A stretch of 64,000 nucleotides of DNA from assembly GCF_009749395.1 (NCBI RefSeq), contig NZ_WBIR01000010.1, positions 62,001 through 126,000 on the forward strand. The letters are read 5' to 3'. The stretch's first letter is position 1. Every line of letters begins with the position of its first letter. This DNA is from Agromyces salentinus (lineage in GTDB: Bacteria > Actinomycetota > Actinomycetes > Actinomycetales > Microbacteriaceae). The notes under the pieces are model-generated. The model was not told the DNA's origin and did no database searches. It saw nothing but the letters and a program-made list of their open reading frames with translations. Of this stretch, positions 44,130-53,041 are shown one piece after another. Made by a program: the position numbers and the translations under genes.

Positions 44130-45077
44130 TCAGTCCGCCTCCGGCTTGAGCGCGCGCAGGTAGACGATGGAGAACAGCGCCCCGACCAGGAGCAGGATGG
44201 TGGCGATCGCGGTTCCGAATCCGAGCTGTCCGAACTGGAACGCCTCCTGGTACGCGAGCACCGGCAGGGTGGAGCTGTCGGTCCCCGGCCCGCCGCCGGT
44301 CATCACGAAGATCAGCGTGAACACGGACAGGGTCTGCAGGGTCGTGAGCATGAGGTTGGTGGTGATGCTGCGCCGGATCATCGGCACGGTGATGAACGCG
44401 AGCCGCTGCCACCCCCGCGCCCCGTCGACCTCCGCCGACTCGGTGATCTCGGCGGGCACGTCCTGGAGCGCCGCCGAGTACACGAGCATCGAGAACGCGG
44501 TGCCACGCCAGATGTTGGCGAGGATCACCGCGAGCATCGGGGTCGCGTAGAGCCAGTTGGTGCCCTCGAGCCCCGCCCAGGCGAGCATCGTGTTGAGCGT
44601 GCCGGTGTCGTTGAAGAACGCGTAGGCGGCGAACGAGGCCACGATCTCGGGGAGCACCCAGGCCGTCACGACGAAGGTGCCGACCAGTCCCCGCGCGATC
44701 CCGCTCGAGGAGCGCATCAGCAGCGCGAGGCCGAGCCCGATGACGTTCTGGCCGATGATCGCCGAGGCGACCAGGAACACGAGCGTCAGCATGACCGACT
44801 TCGGGAAGTCGGGGTCGGCGAACAACTCCGCGTAGTTCTGGAATCCCACGAACGACGAGCCCTGCGCCGAGGCGCCCGTGAGGGAGGCATCCGTGAACGA
44901 GCCGTAGAACGAGCTGATGACGGGGCCGAGCAGGAAGATGACGAGGAGCACGATCGCCGGGAGCAGCGGGATGCTGCGCACGAGCGACCTGCGGGCCCCG
45001 GCCCTCCGCCGGCCGGGCCGGGGAGCATCTCCCCGGCCCGGCGCGGTCGCGGGCGGCGCCGCTGCGAGCGTCGACAT
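44130..45077 (-). CDS. Carbohydrate ABC transporter permease (MalF type)
   Basis: A 315-residue CUT1 permease with an Ala/Pro/Arg-rich cytoplasmic tail of about 35 residues, six membrane segments, and the EAA loop ITESAEVDGARGWQRLAFITVP. It pairs with the MalG-type permease immediately downstream. No ATP-binding subunit is encoded nearby, so a shared MsiK-like ATPase is expected. Confidence 0.92.
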   Translation of the reverse strand: MSTLAAAPPATAPGRGDAPRPGRRRAGARRSLVRSIPLLPAIVLLVIFLLGPVISSFYGSFTDASLTGASAQGSSFVGFQNYAELFADPDFPKSVMLTLVFLVASAIIGQNVIGLGLALLMRSSSGIARGLVGTFVVTAWVLPEIVASFAAYAFFNDTGTLNTMLAWAGLEGTNWLYATPMLAVILANIWRGTAFSMLVYSAALQDVPAEITESAEVDGARGWQRLAFITVPMIRRSITTNLMLTTLQTLSVFTLIFVMTGGGPGTDSSTLPVLAYQEAFQFGQLGFGTAIATILLLVGALFSIVYLRALKPEAD

Positions 45078-45080
45078 TGG

Positions 45081-46430
45081 CTACTTCGCGCTCGTCGTGT
45101 TCTCTTCGCCGACGATGCCGGCGACCGCGTCGTCGTAGGCGGCGGCGGCCTCCTCCGGCGACTGCTGACCGGTCATGACCGCCTCCATGGCGATGGTGAT
45201 CTCGCTCGAGATCTGGCCGTAGTCGCTCGTCGCCGGTCGGAAGTTCGTGACCTCGACGATCTCGGAGAAGAACCCGAAGGTGGGGTTGGCCGCCTGGTAG
45301 TCGGGGTCCTCGGAGACATCCCCGCGGACCGCGATCTGGCTTGCCGCGATGTCGTAGGACTGCGAGTTGTCCTTGTCGAGCGCCAGGGCGATGAAGTCCC
45401 ACGCGGCATCCTTGTTCGCGGACTTCGAGCCCATCGCGAGGGTCCACCCGCCGGACATGCTGGTCGCCCCCGGCTCCTGGCCCTCCTGGGTGGGCATCGG
45501 CGCCTGGGCCATGACCTCGCTCCACTCGGGCCACGGCGCCGTGCCGGTCTCGAGCCACGTTCCGCTGAGCCACGACCCGTCGAGGCCGATGGCCAGCTCG
45601 CCCTGCGGGAACCATTCGGCGGAGACGAGGTTCCCGACGTTCTTGTCGAGCGCCTGCTCGGGGGTCGGGCCGAGCCCGCCCTGGTACAGGTCCTCGATGA
45701 AGGCCAGCGAGTCGACGAAGCCCTGCGAGCCGGTGACCCACTTCTTGGAGTCAGCCTCGTACAACGTGTCGCCCGTGCCGTAGAGCAGCATCTCGAAGCC
45801 CTGCATCGCGGCCGCCTCGCCCTGCGCCTTGCCCGAGTAGACGTTCAGCGGCACCACGTCGGGCAGCTCGGCCTTGACGCTCGCCGCGGCATCCAGGACC
45901 TCGTCCCAGGTCTTCGGCTCCCACGGGACGGGCAGGCCGGCCCGCTCGAAGACCTCGGTGTTGTACCAGAGCGCGCGGGTGTCCGTTCCCATGGGGATGC
46001 CGTAGGTCTTGCCGTCGCCGCCCAGGCCCGCGCTCTTGGCGTTGTCGTAGAACTGATCCCAGTCCTCCCACTCGGCCGTGTACTCGTCGAGGGGCGCCAG
46101 GTACCCGGCGTCGGCGTCGGACTCGACCATGAACGTGTCCTCGTACATGACGTCGGGTGCCGTGGACGCCGACTTGTTCATGAGCGCGAGCTTGGTGAAG
46201 TAGTCGTTCTGCTGCGCCTCGATGGGCACGAGCTCGACGGTCATGCCCTCGTTCTCGGCCTCGAAGTCGGCCTTGACCTGCTTCATGTGGTCATCGAGCT
46301 GGGTGAAGGTGCCGAACTTCTGGTAGGCGACCTTGATGGTGTCGGATGACCCGCCGTCGTCGGCCGAGCAACCCGAGAGGGCGAGCAGGCCGGCCGCGGC
46401 GAACGCGGCGGCCGTGATGGTGCGCTTCAT
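45081..46430 (-). CDS. Extracellular sugar-binding lipoprotein of an ABC importer
   Basis: A 449-residue family 1 solute-binding protein. The signal peptide ends in the lipobox LALSGC (Cys near residue 21), so it is lipid-anchored outside the membrane. Typical binding-protein features are DTIKVAYQKFGTF, PDVMYEDTFMVE and GIPMGTDTRALWYNTEVFE. The ATG at 46428-46430 has AAGGAG 6 nt upstream. The start of the permease gene follows its stop by 3 bp. By context the ligand is probably alpha-manno-oligosaccharide. Confidence 0.92.
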   Translation of the reverse strand: MKRTITAAAFAAAGLLALSGCSADDGGSSDTIKVAYQKFGTFTQLDDHMKQVKADFEAENEGMTVELVPIEAQQNDYFTKLALMNKSASTAPDVMYEDTFMVESDADAGYLAPLDEYTAEWEDWDQFYDNAKSAGLGGDGKTYGIPMGTDTRALWYNTEVFERAGLPVPWEPKTWDEVLDAAASVKAELPDVVPLNVYSGKAQGEAAAMQGFEMLLYGTGDTLYEADSKKWVTGSQGFVDSLAFIEDLYQGGLGPTPEQALDKNVGNLVSAEWFPQGELAIGLDGSWLSGTWLETGTAPWPEWSEVMAQAPMPTQEGQEPGATSMSGGWTLAMGSKSANKDAAWDFIALALDKDNSQSYDIAASQIAVRGDVSEDPDYQAANPTFGFFSEIVEVTNFRPATSDYGQISSEITIAMEAVMTGQQSPEEAAAAYDDAVAGIVGEENTTSAK

Positions 46431-46509
46431 CGAATCTCCTTGTGAGTACCTCTGGTGGACGCCCGCCGATGGCCTCACTGCTGCCGGCGGACGGTCTCGG
46501 TGGTCGAAC

Positions 46510-46526
46510 GGATGCCGGCGGCATCC
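46510..46526 (-). terminator. Weak hairpin after the GH76 gene
   Basis: GGATGCC-GGC-GGCATCC lies just after the GH76 stop and 80 bp before the binding-protein gene on the same strand. The 3-nt loop is tight. It could attenuate transcription between the secreted enzyme and the importer, but the word is common in this genome. Confidence 0.3.
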
Positions 46527-46532
46527 GCCGTC

Positions 46533-47747
46533 TCAGTACAGGTCGCGCCACTGGCGCGGCGACCAGGCCAGGACCGCGTAGATCTGGGTCATCGCAGCCT
46601 GTTCGAGCAGTTGGGTGTGCTCGCCCTCGAAGACGAACAGGCCGGTGGAGCGATCGCGCTGCTCGGCCCACACGCGGTCGGCGTAGTCCTGCATCGCCGT
46701 GCGATAGGTCGACCCGCCGGTCTCGGACTCGAGGAGCAGGAGGTTCTTGAAGAAGATCGAGTTGAAGAATGCGGGCTGGTCGTCGAGGCGTCCCTCGGTG
46801 ACGTAGTAGCGGTACGCGGCCTCCGCTATGCGCTTCGCCTCGTCGAGATACCGACGCTCGCCCGTCACCTGGGAGAGCAGCACGTTGACCCCGACGGGGA
46901 CGCCCTGGTTGTACGACCACACCGTGGGCTCGATGACCCCGGCGAGGTCGACGTGGTCGGAGTACAGCCCGTCGGGACGCTGCAGGTTCTCGTTCGTCCA
47001 GTCGTACATCTTCAGCGCCCAGTCGAGGTAGGACTGCTCACCGGTGATCTGGTGCAGGCGCAGGCCCAGCTGCGCGCCCGGCATGTTCGACACGGTGTTG
47101 CGGTCGCTGCTCCAGGGCGCCTGCGTCCAGAAGACGCCGCCCGGGTTCGGGTGCGTCGGGTCGGTGTCCCACCCGGAGACGACGAGCGCGAAGATCTCCT
47201 CCGCGCGGGCCAACGCCGCCTCATCGCCGTCGGTGAGGTAGCGCTGCACGTCGAGCAGGCCGACCCACTCGTTGTCGTCGTAGAAGTAGTCGCCGCCGTC
47301 GCCGTACGCGCCGACCGGGTAGGAGGCGTATCCGGGAAGGCCCGTCGTGCCGCCGTCGGCGTCCCAGTAGTGCTCCTGCGCGGCGGCCGCGGTCGCGAGG
47401 TCATCGTCGTAGCGGTGCCCGGTCAGTGGCTGGTTCGCGAGGTCGGCGATGGCGATGTGCGCCTGGGAGAACGGCCATTCGAACGCGTACGGCCGGTCGT
47501 CGGCCTCCGCGGGAACCTGCTCGAGGTAGAGGCCGCTGCCGTCGTCGACCGAGAAGTGCTCCTGCATCGCCCGGAAGGCGGCGTTGGCGCGAACCGAGTT
47601 CAGCACGCGATCCACTGCGGGATGGCCGTGCCCCGTCTGCCCTGCGGGTACTGGAGCGGCGACCGCTGCGGGTGCGACCGCCGCGCCTGCCAGCGCGAGC
47701 GCCGAAGCCGTCGCGATCGCGAGCGCTCCGTTGAGGCGCCTCTTCAT
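46533..47747 (-). CDS. Secreted GH76-family alpha-1,6-mannanase-like protein
   Basis: Predicted extracellular endo-acting enzyme on the alpha-1,6 backbone of fungal-type mannan. A Sec signal peptide (about residues 1-30, cleavage near AVAA-PVP) precedes an (alpha/alpha)6 barrel. YFYDDNEWVGLLDVQRYL contains the consecutive Asp-Asp catalytic pair of GH76, with NMPGAQLGLRLHQITGE and WSYNQGVPVGVNVLL as further family blocks. Of the two adjacent ATGs, 47747 is 7 nt from GGAG and is preferred (404 residues). No anchor or carbohydrate-binding module is visible. Confidence 0.86.
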   Translation of the reverse strand: MKRRLNGALAIATASALALAGAAVAPAAVAAPVPAGQTGHGHPAVDRVLNSVRANAAFRAMQEHFSVDDGSGLYLEQVPAEADDRPYAFEWPFSQAHIAIADLANQPLTGHRYDDDLATAAAAQEHYWDADGGTTGLPGYASYPVGAYGDGGDYFYDDNEWVGLLDVQRYLTDGDEAALARAEEIFALVVSGWDTDPTHPNPGGVFWTQAPWSSDRNTVSNMPGAQLGLRLHQITGEQSYLDWALKMYDWTNENLQRPDGLYSDHVDLAGVIEPTVWSYNQGVPVGVNVLLSQVTGERRYLDEAKRIAEAAYRYYVTEGRLDDQPAFFNSIFFKNLLLLESETGGSTYRTAMQDYADRVWAEQRDRSTGLFVFEGEHTQLLEQAAMTQIYAVLAWSPRQWRDLY

Positions 47748-47823
47748 CATGGATCTCCTTTGATTCCAAGTGATGTCCCCCGCTGTCACCCGATCGGGGG
47801 GTCCGATGCGTATAACTAAAACG

Positions 47824-47843
47824 CATGGACTAATCCATGTCAA
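47824..47843 (-). promoter_or_regulatory. Promoter and operator of the GH76 mannan operon
   Basis: CATGGA-CTAA-TCCATG is a perfect palindrome (47824-47839). On the minus strand a consensus -35 TTGACA (47838-47843) overlaps its edge, and an A+T-rich region resembling a -10 follows about 18 bp on. A repressor bound here would block RNA polymerase; the ROK gene just upstream is the obvious candidate. Confidence 0.65.
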
Positions 47844-47893
47844 CCGTTTCCCCACCACGTGCACGAGCACCGTGGTCGACCGGACCCGCCGCG

Positions 47894-49123
47894 TCAGGTC
47901 GTGATGAGGAGCGCCGAGGGCCGCGGCGAGAGGACGTCATCGAGCACCAGGCACGCCGCGCCCACCGCCGCCACGTCGTTGCCGATGCTCGACACCGTCA
48001 CGGCGATCGGATGCGTGGTCACGAGCGCCGGCGACGTGTTGACGAGGACCGAGATCCGCTCGAGGACCGATCCGGAGATGTGGTTCCAGTACGGGCCGCC
48101 GAACACGACCGTGTCGAGGTCGAGCAGGTTCGCGACCGTCACGACGGCGACCGCGATCCGCGCCGCCACCACCTCCAGCGCTGCGGATGCCCCGCGGTCG
48201 CCCGACTCCGCCAGGAGTGCGATGCGCGCGAGGGCCTCGTCGACCTCCACGGCGTCGGGCCGGCCCGCATGCGCACCGATGAGCCCCGTCGAGATCGCGC
48301 CGGCGACGACGCTCCGCGGCATGATCGCATCGCCGAGGCACCCGCGGCGGCCGCAACTGCACAGAGGTCCATCCGGATCGACGATGAGGTGGCCGATGTC
48401 GCCCGCATTGCTCGTCGCACCGCGCACGGCCTCGTGGCCGATCGCCAGGCCCAGCCCGACGCCGGTGCCGTAGTAGAAGAACATGAAGTCATCGCGCTCG
48501 TGCGACGACCCCGTCCACAACTCCGCGATCGTCGCCGCGGTCACGTCCTTCTCGAGCAGGACCACGAGCCCCGTCGCCTCCGCCAATGCGTCCCGGAGGG
48601 CGACGCCGTGCCAGCCCTCGAGCAGCGGCGGGTCCAGGACGACGCCGCGCTCCAGGTCGAGCGGGCCGGGCGCCGCGATGCCGACTCCGAGGATCCTGGC
48701 GGGGTCCACGCCCGCTTCGACGATGATCGCGTCGATCGACTCCCGCATGCGCTCGACCATCAGGTCCGGAGCGACATCCGAGGGCGTCGTCGAGGCGCTG
48801 TGCGCGACCACCCTGCCATCGAGGTCGAGGACCACGTAGGTCACGACCGACGGATCGAGGTGCACCCCGATCGCATAGCCGCCCGAGGGATCCAGTTGGA
48901 GGATGATGCGGGGCTTGCCGACCCCGAGGATGCGCTGACCCGCCTCGCGGATGACGCCGTCGTCGAGGAGCCGGCGCGAGACGTTCGACACGGTCTGCGC
49001 GCTGAGCCCTGTCTGCTCGGCGATCTCGACACGGCTGAGGCCCTCGCGACTGCGGCGGATGGTGTCGAGGATGACGATCTGGTTGAAGCCGCCGAGGGCA
49101 TGGACGTTGGTGCCTCGGCGCAT
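47894..49123 (-). CDS. ROK-family transcriptional repressor
   Basis: A sugar-responsive repressor of 409 residues: an N-terminal winged helix (about residues 12-75, SRVEIAEQTGLSAQTVSNVSRRL) and a sugar-kinase-like ROK domain. The zinc-binding motif CSCGRRGCLGD and the ATP-site-like YYGTGVGLGLAIG are present. It is encoded directly upstream of the mannan genes and probably binds the palindrome at 47824-47839. GGGAG precedes the ATG at 49121-49123. Confidence 0.93.
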   Translation of the reverse strand: MRRGTNVHALGGFNQIVILDTIRRSREGLSRVEIAEQTGLSAQTVSNVSRRLLDDGVIREAGQRILGVGKPRIILQLDPSGGYAIGVHLDPSVVTYVVLDLDGRVVAHSASTTPSDVAPDLMVERMRESIDAIIVEAGVDPARILGVGIAAPGPLDLERGVVLDPPLLEGWHGVALRDALAEATGLVVLLEKDVTAATIAELWTGSSHERDDFMFFYYGTGVGLGLAIGHEAVRGATSNAGDIGHLIVDPDGPLCSCGRRGCLGDAIMPRSVVAGAISTGLIGAHAGRPDAVEVDEALARIALLAESGDRGASAALEVVAARIAVAVVTVANLLDLDTVVFGGPYWNHISGSVLERISVLVNTSPALVTTHPIAVTVSSIGNDVAAVGAACLVLDDVLSPRPSALLITT

Positions 49124-49189
49124 GCGTCACTCCCTCGAACCGTCTGCCACCCAGTATGACGCTCGGCCCGACGGATGCACGGAGGAGGC

Positions 49190-49900
49190 TCAGGCCGAGT
49201 TCAGCGACGTCCAGGCCTCGAGGGCTGCCGCCATCTCGGCCTGCTTCTTGCTCGAGCCCTCGCCCGAGGCCGTGACCAGCGCGCCGACGACGACGGTGGC
49301 GACGAAGTGCTTGTGGTGGTCGGGCCCGCTCTCGACGACCGTGTAGACCGGCGGCGCGACGTTGCGCTTCGCCGCGATCTCCTGGAGGCTCGTCTTCGGG
49401 TCCATCGACGCGCCGAACCGATCGGGGTCGAGCATGAGCGGCGAGATGAGGCTCAACACGAACGGCGTCGCGACGTCTCCGCCGCCGTCGAGGTAGACGG
49501 CGCCGATGATGGCCTCCACCGTGTCCGCGAGGATCGACGGCTTCTCGGCGCCACCGGTGAGGGTCTCGCCGCGGCCGAGCCGGATGTAGGGTCCGAGTCC
49601 GATCGAGCGCGCCACCTCGGCAAGTGCCGCACTGGAGACCAGGCTCGCCCTTCGCTTGGCGAGTTCGCCCTCGTCGAGGTCGGGGTGATCGCGGAACAGC
49701 CGCACGGTCACGGCCTGCCCGAGGATCGAGTCGCCGAGGAACTCGAGCCGCTCGTTCGTCGCGATGCCGCCGTTCTCGTACGCGAAAGACCGGTGCGTGA
49801 GCGCCAGGAGCAGTAACTCGGGATCGATCTCGATGTGCAGCTTCTGCTGCAGTTCTTCGAGGTTCGGCTTCTCGAGCCCTCTGCGCTCCGTGCGCGTCAC
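49190..49900 (-). CDS. rnc: Ribonuclease III
   Basis: Double-strand-specific endoribonuclease for rRNA and mRNA processing. The catalytic signature NERLEFLGDSILG and ILADTVEAIIGAVYLDGG give the acidic residues of the endonuclease domain, followed by a dsRNA-binding domain (about residues 160-236, KTSLQEIAAKRN ... GSSKKQAEMAAA). The start is GTG at 49898-49900. It follows rpmF by 28 bp, the classic rpmF-rnc pairing. Confidence 0.95.
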   Translation of the reverse strand: MTRTERRGLEKPNLEELQQKLHIEIDPELLLLALTHRSFAYENGGIATNERLEFLGDSILGQAVTVRLFRDHPDLDEGELAKRRASLVSSAALAEVARSIGLGPYIRLGRGETLTGGAEKPSILADTVEAIIGAVYLDGGGDVATPFVLSLISPLMLDPDRFGASMDPKTSLQEIAAKRNVAPPVYTVVESGPDHHKHFVATVVVGALVTASGEGSSKKQAEMAAALEAWTSLNSA

Positions 49901-49928
49901 GACCGGTCGATGCTGCGTCAGGCGTCGA

Positions 49929-50132
49929 CTAGACGTCGGCGACCTTGCGGCCCTTGTACTCGAGGAACAGCGGGGTGCCCGCCGAGTCCTCGACGACCTT
50001 CGCGCGGTGAGGGAGGCTGTAGGTGACCTTGCCGTTCTCGACGGTCTTCACCAACGTGGGAACCTCAGCCTTCCACTGCGAACGACGCGCGTGGGTGTTT
50101 GCTCGCGACTTCTTCCGCTTGGGAACAGCCAT
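49929..50132 (-). CDS. rpmF: 50S ribosomal protein L32
   Basis: A 67-residue basic protein starting [20 protein letters not shown], the L32 signature. The Cys pairs of zinc-binding L32 are absent, so this is the C-minus form, and a zinc-containing paralogue may exist elsewhere. It lies 9 bp after the DUF177 gene with a GAGAGAG-type ribosome site. Confidence 0.96.
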   Translation of the reverse strand: MAVPKRKKSRANTHARRSQWKAEVPTLVKTVENGKVTYSLPHRAKVVEDSAGTPLFLEYKGRKVADV

Positions 50133-50141
50133 GACACTCTC

Positions 50142-50705
50142 TCAATCTCTCTTCGGGTCGGCGTCGGATGCGACATCCGGGCCCTGGTCTTCGGAAGCTT
50201 GGAACCCTGCGAGCGCGGCCCATCGAGGATCGCGCACATTCGGGGAGTCGAGTTCCGGATGATCAGCCAGTCGCAACCCGGTCTCTGGGTCGAGACCCGG
50301 GCAGTCCGGCCGGCAGACCGGCTGGAACGGCAGTGACAGCACTACCGCATCTCGGATGAGTGGTTCAAGATCCACGTGGTCGTCTTGAACCTCGAACTCG
50401 AAAGCTTCTCCAGAATGATACGCGAAAAGCTCTTGGAACTCGACTTCGACAGGCAGGGCGATGTCGATGAGGCATCGACCGCACTCCCCCTCGGCCACCG
50501 TATCGACGCTCGCGCTCACGAGGATGCCCTCGTGAACGGATTCCAGACGCACGTCGAGATCGAGTTCGGAACCCTCGCGCACGGCGACGAGTCCCTCTCC
50601 GAAGGGCTCGCGCGCGGGCACCTGGAATCGGTGCTCGCGCATCTCGCCCGGACGGTTCAGGATGTCGCGCACGTTCATGCGGAACGGCGAATACTGGATG
50701 GCCAC
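50142..50705 (-). CDS. DUF177 / YceD family protein
   Basis: A protein of 187 residues implicated in 23S rRNA maturation or ribosome assembly in other bacteria. VRDILNRPGEMREHRF opens the domain, EGECGRCLIDIALPVEVEFQELF is the family core with a Cys-x-x-Cys, and VCRPDCPGLDPETG follows near residue 140. GTG 50705 is preferred because TAGACT lies 8 nt upstream, as in a leaderless mRNA; ATG 50678 is the alternative. The neighbouring rpmF is the usual partner. Confidence 0.88.
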   Translation of the reverse strand: MAIQYSPFRMNVRDILNRPGEMREHRFQVPAREPFGEGLVAVREGSELDLDVRLESVHEGILVSASVDTVAEGECGRCLIDIALPVEVEFQELFAYHSGEAFEFEVQDDHVDLEPLIRDAVVLSLPFQPVCRPDCPGLDPETGLRLADHPELDSPNVRDPRWAALAGFQASEDQGPDVASDADPKRD

Positions 50706-50716
50706 GAACGACGAGT

Positions 50717-53041
50717 CTACGCTCCGCCGCCTGCACGAACGCCGGGTACGCGCACGACACGCTCCACGAGCGACCGTGGAAGCAGCGCAGCCGCCAGGCG
50801 GTCTCGTGCACCGGCATCGTGCAGCATCGCCCGTCTGACCGCTCGAAGGTCGTCGGCGAGCGCATGACGAGCCTGCGGTGGCGGCTCGACGACATCGTCG
50901 GGCCCGAAGCGCGCACGCTCGACCGCGTCGCGCAACCGCAGCATCGCCGCGCTCGTGTCGGGATCGCGGAAGGCCGGTCGCCCCGCCACCGACGAGGCGA
51001 TCGCGCGAGGCGTGCCCGAGGCGATGCCGATGCCGAGGTCCGCGGCCGTGGCGACGAACTCCTGCCAGGCGGCATCCGCCGACCGATCGCCGCGCCGGAT
51101 GCGACGGTGCCGCATCGCGCGTTGCAGGACGCGGGTCAGCGCGGGGATGGACAGGAGCGCCGCCACGCCGAGCAGGAGCGCCACGACGCGCCATGAGCCG
51201 CTGTTCGTGAACGGATCGCTCGCGGGCCCGGCGAATCCGCGGTCGGGGTCGAGGTCGGGTCGTCCGCTCGGCGCCGTCGTCGACGCCGGCCCCGTGGGGA
51301 GGACGGAGGTCGGCGACTGGCCGGCACCCGGTCTCGAGTACGCCGGCACCGAGCCCCGGCCGGGCGTCGGCTCGAAGGGCACCCATCCGACGCCCTCGAA
51401 GTACAGCTCCGGCCACGCGTGCAGGTCGTGCGAGTCGACCTCGACCCGCTGGACCCCGTCGACGCGTTCGGTCGTCGGCGATCCGGAGGTGTACCCGATC
51501 GAGATCCGCGACGGGATGCCCGCCTCGCGCGCGAGCACGGCCATCGTCGACGCGAAGTGGACGCAGTACCCCTGCTTCTGCTCGAGGAACGACCCGATCA
51601 CCTCGAAGCCCCCGCCGTCGTAGCCGCCCTCGACGGGCGCCTCGGTCGAGTACGCGAACTCGGGCGAGCGGAGGAAGGCCTGGATCGCGACGGCCGTGTC
51701 GTAGGCGGAACCAGATCCGGACGCCAGGCTCGCCGCGGTGGCGGGGATGATCTCGGGGATCTCCTCGGGCAGCTCGAGGTAGCGGCCGTCGATGCCCGCC
51801 GACGAGCCGGCACCTCGAAGCTGCTCGACGGTCGGCTCGACCTCGAGCCGCGTGACCTCGTAGCGCTGCCCAGCCGTGTTGGTGTCGGCGCTGCGCACGG
51901 TCAGCGACTCGTCGTCCCAGAACCACGAGCCCTGGAGCCCGTCGATCCGCGTCGACGGGTACGGGACCGGGAGCCACGTCGTGCGGACCTCGTTGACGAG
52001 CACCTCGATCGGATGCTCGGATGTCTCGACCTCGGCCTCGAGGCCGACGGGAGCGCCCATCGCGTCCACCGTGTTGTCGCCGTCGACCGGGCGGTCGGCG
52101 ACGGACCACACGTCGCCCTCGAATCGGTCGAGGGTGAGCAGGGTGAAGTTCGGCCGGTCGCCGTCGCGCGCCAGGTAGCGGAACGCCGGCCGCGGCTCGG
52201 GCCGGCGCAGGTCCTTGCCGAGGTCGATGAAGGGGCTCACGCCGCGGGCGAAGAGCGTGCTCTGCGACCCGGTGCCGAGCAGGAGGCTCGAGGAGATGCT
52301 CGGCGTCGAGGCCGCGAGCATCGAGGCGACCACGATGCCGACGCCGGCCACGCCGAGCGATGCCCCGAGCGTCGACGCGACGGGCACCCGTCGCGGCGCG
52401 GTGACCGTGGCGATGCCGTCGTCGCGGTCGAGCTCGAAGCGGGCGCTCCGGTTCACCCTGACGTCGACGCGCAGGAGCAGCAGGTACGACGCCGCGACGA
52501 GCACGAGGACGGGCAGCCCCACGCCCGTCTCGACGATGAACCCGGGGATCAGCAGCGGCACGATCACGGGTACGGCGGCGAACGCCGGTCGCCGTGCGAC
52601 CTGCACGAGGATGTCGAGCAGGATCGAGAGCACGCCGACGCCGAGCGCGAGCGCGAACGAGAGCGCGGGCACGGTCACCGCCGGCACCGACTGCTGCGCG
52701 ATGGTGCGCTGCGCGCCGCTGAACAACTCGCCGAAGAGGCCGAACGTCTCGGGGGTCGGCACGAGGAACAGCAGGCTCGTCGACCCGCCGAACAACAGGG
52801 TCAGCAGCATGAGCAGGACGACGGCCTCGAGCAGGGGCACGAGCGCGCCCCGCACGCGCAGCGCACGCAGGCCCGCACCTGCGAAGAGGACGCCGGCCGA
52901 CACGAACGCGCAGAGCCACCACCACGCGCTGCTCGCGATCAGTGGGCCGAGCGCCATGATGGCGGTGGCCATGAGGACGAAGGACGCTGCCGTCAGGCCG
53001 AGTCGCTGGGCGGCCGTGAGCACCGGCTGGTCAGGATGCAT
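50717..53041 (-). CDS. TgpA-like membrane transglutaminase
   Basis: A 774-residue membrane protein. The N-terminal part has about six membrane segments (residues 15-220). An extracytoplasmic transglutaminase-like domain follows with nucleophile Cys near residue 490 (KQGYCVHFASTMAVLAREAGIPSR) and the His in DSHDLHAWPELYFEGVGWVPFEPTPG. One further segment (near 610) and a cytoplasmic tail with a DUF4129-like region complete it. It overlaps the upstream DUF58 gene by 11 bp, forming the MoxR-DUF58-TgpA trio thought to act at the cell envelope; the substrate is unknown. Confidence 0.88.
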   Translation of the reverse strand: MHPDQPVLTAAQRLGLTAASFVLMATAIMALGPLIASSAWWWLCAFVSAGVLFAGAGLRALRVRGALVPLLEAVVLLMLLTLLFGGSTSLLFLVPTPETFGLFGELFSGAQRTIAQQSVPAVTVPALSFALALGVGVLSILLDILVQVARRPAFAAVPVIVPLLIPGFIVETGVGLPVLVLVAASYLLLLRVDVRVNRSARFELDRDDGIATVTAPRRVPVASTLGASLGVAGVGIVVASMLAASTPSISSSLLLGTGSQSTLFARGVSPFIDLGKDLRRPEPRPAFRYLARDGDRPNFTLLTLDRFEGDVWSVADRPVDGDNTVDAMGAPVGLEAEVETSEHPIEVLVNEVRTTWLPVPYPSTRIDGLQGSWFWDDESLTVRSADTNTAGQRYEVTRLEVEPTVEQLRGAGSSAGIDGRYLELPEEIPEIIPATAASLASGSGSAYDTAVAIQAFLRSPEFAYSTEAPVEGGYDGGGFEVIGSFLEQKQGYCVHFASTMAVLAREAGIPSRISIGYTSGSPTTERVDGVQRVEVDSHDLHAWPELYFEGVGWVPFEPTPGRGSVPAYSRPGAGQSPTSVLPTGPASTTAPSGRPDLDPDRGFAGPASDPFTNSGSWRVVALLLGVAALLSIPALTRVLQRAMRHRRIRRGDRSADAAWQEFVATAADLGIGIASGTPRAIASSVAGRPAFRDPDTSAAMLRLRDAVERARFGPDDVVEPPPQARHALADDLRAVRRAMLHDAGARDRLAAALLPRSLVERVVRVPGVRAGGGA

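Noticed and set aside
43291-45741. A single 816-codon minus-strand frame covering both permeases.
   Set aside because: Only the C-terminal 278 residues are a permease. The remainder is out of frame with the MalF-type gene and binding protein.
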